Origin: Verrucomicrobiales bacterium
GTDB lineage: Bacteria > Verrucomicrobiota > Verrucomicrobiia > Verrucomicrobiales > DEV007
DNA: 5,308 nucleotides
Assembly (NCBI GenBank): GCA_007123695.1
Contig: SLGN01000310.1
Location: 1 to 5,308, forward strand
Direction of reading: 5' to 3'
Position numbers and translations under genes: made by a program. Below, one piece after another: positions 5,173-5,308 of the stretch (positions are counted from its first letter, which is position 1; each line of letters starts with the position of its first letter). The notes beneath the pieces are model-generated. The model did no database searches. It saw only the letters and a program-made list of their open reading frames with translations, and was not told the DNA's origin.

Positions 5173-5308
5173 TCAGTCCTCCTCCTCGTCCCAGTCTTCG
5201 ACAATTTTGACCGTGTCGAGGTGGGCGTTCAGGAGCAGCGTCGGGGCTTCGGGATCGCTGCCCTCCGTCCGTGCGAGGACGTTGTTCCCCTCGTAGCCGG
5301 TGATCTCC
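5173..5308 (-). CDS. C-terminal end of an M20-like peptidase-related protein, probably truncated
   Basis: The last 44 codons of a minus-strand gene enter from the right edge. The residues include GNNVLARTEG, then PTLLLNAHLDTV, then KIVEDWDEEED and a TGA. The first part matches the N-terminal core of M20 zinc peptidases (ArgE/DapE/CPG2 type), where the His and Asp of HLDT are a metal ligand and a catalytic neighbour. In intact M20 enzymes roughly 270-300 further residues follow this motif, holding the remaining ligands and the dimerisation domain. Here the frame stops after 11 residues in an acidic tail, and neither other forward frame downstream restores M20-like sequence. I infer a truncated or decayed gene, or a chimera ending at this point. 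Without the upstream part I cannot tell whether the fragment is expressed. Confidence 0.65.
   Translation of the reverse strand, partial: EITGYEGNNVLARTEGSDPEAPTLLLNAHLDTVKIVEDWDEEED

Noticed and set aside
5087..5176. A 29-codon minus-strand frame starting at CTG and overlapping the M20-like stop (CTGA)
   Set aside because: CTG is a rare start, codon use is less GC-biased than in the neighbouring genes, and the peptide is not recognisable. It is mentioned only as part of the truncated M20 observation.

Overview
The window is GC-rich DNA in which every gene I can support reads on the minus strand. The lipoprotein C-terminal domain, the DUF3299 variant and the degenerate zincin-like domain suggest a Verrucomicrobiota or Planctomycetota relative. 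That is recall-based and only moderately secure; no rRNA, tRNA or phylogenetic marker is present.

Layout, in transcription order (right to left). (1) 5308-5173: the end of a gene with an M20 metallopeptidase-like N-terminal motif (NAHLDTV) that stops 11 residues after the motif. (2) 5172-4908: a gene-free stretch with a perfect 42-bp palindrome (4998-5039) and, closer to the operon, a promoter overlapped by a GCAA-N5-TTGC operator. (3) 4907-338: a tightly packed four-gene operon encoding a His-containing lipoprotein, a LolD/MacB-type ATPase, a MacB/FtsX-type permease, and a membrane-anchored DUF3299 protein with a long C-terminal domain. The first two junctions are 4-bp stop/start overlaps and the last is a 21-nt gap. 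(4) 337-221: an intergenic region with a second promoter and a second copy of the operator. (5) 220-1: the start of an unrecognised gene that runs off the left edge.

The operon has the same gene order as the zinc-limitation (Zur-controlled) operons I recall from gammaproteobacteria, PA4063-PA4066 of Pseudomonas aeruginosa and zrgABCDE of Vibrio cholerae: His-containing periplasmic protein, ATPase, MacB-like permease, DUF3299 protein. The inferred model is a zinc (or other metal) acquisition or allocation system. The lipoprotein would bind or present metal in the periplasm, the ATPase/permease pair would couple cytoplasmic ATP hydrolysis to movement of a periplasmic or outer-membrane partner, and the DUF3299 protein would act as a periplasmic accessory.

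Two things differ from the systems I recall. The DUF3299 protein carries a large C-terminal domain that resembles a zincin metallopeptidase in which all three expected zinc ligands are replaced. The operon also shares an operator and promoter geometry with the next gene: the operator overlaps the -35, the spacer is 16 bp, and the -10 lies 7-9 nt from the start codon. This suggests one Fur-family (possibly Zur) regulon and possibly leaderless transcripts.
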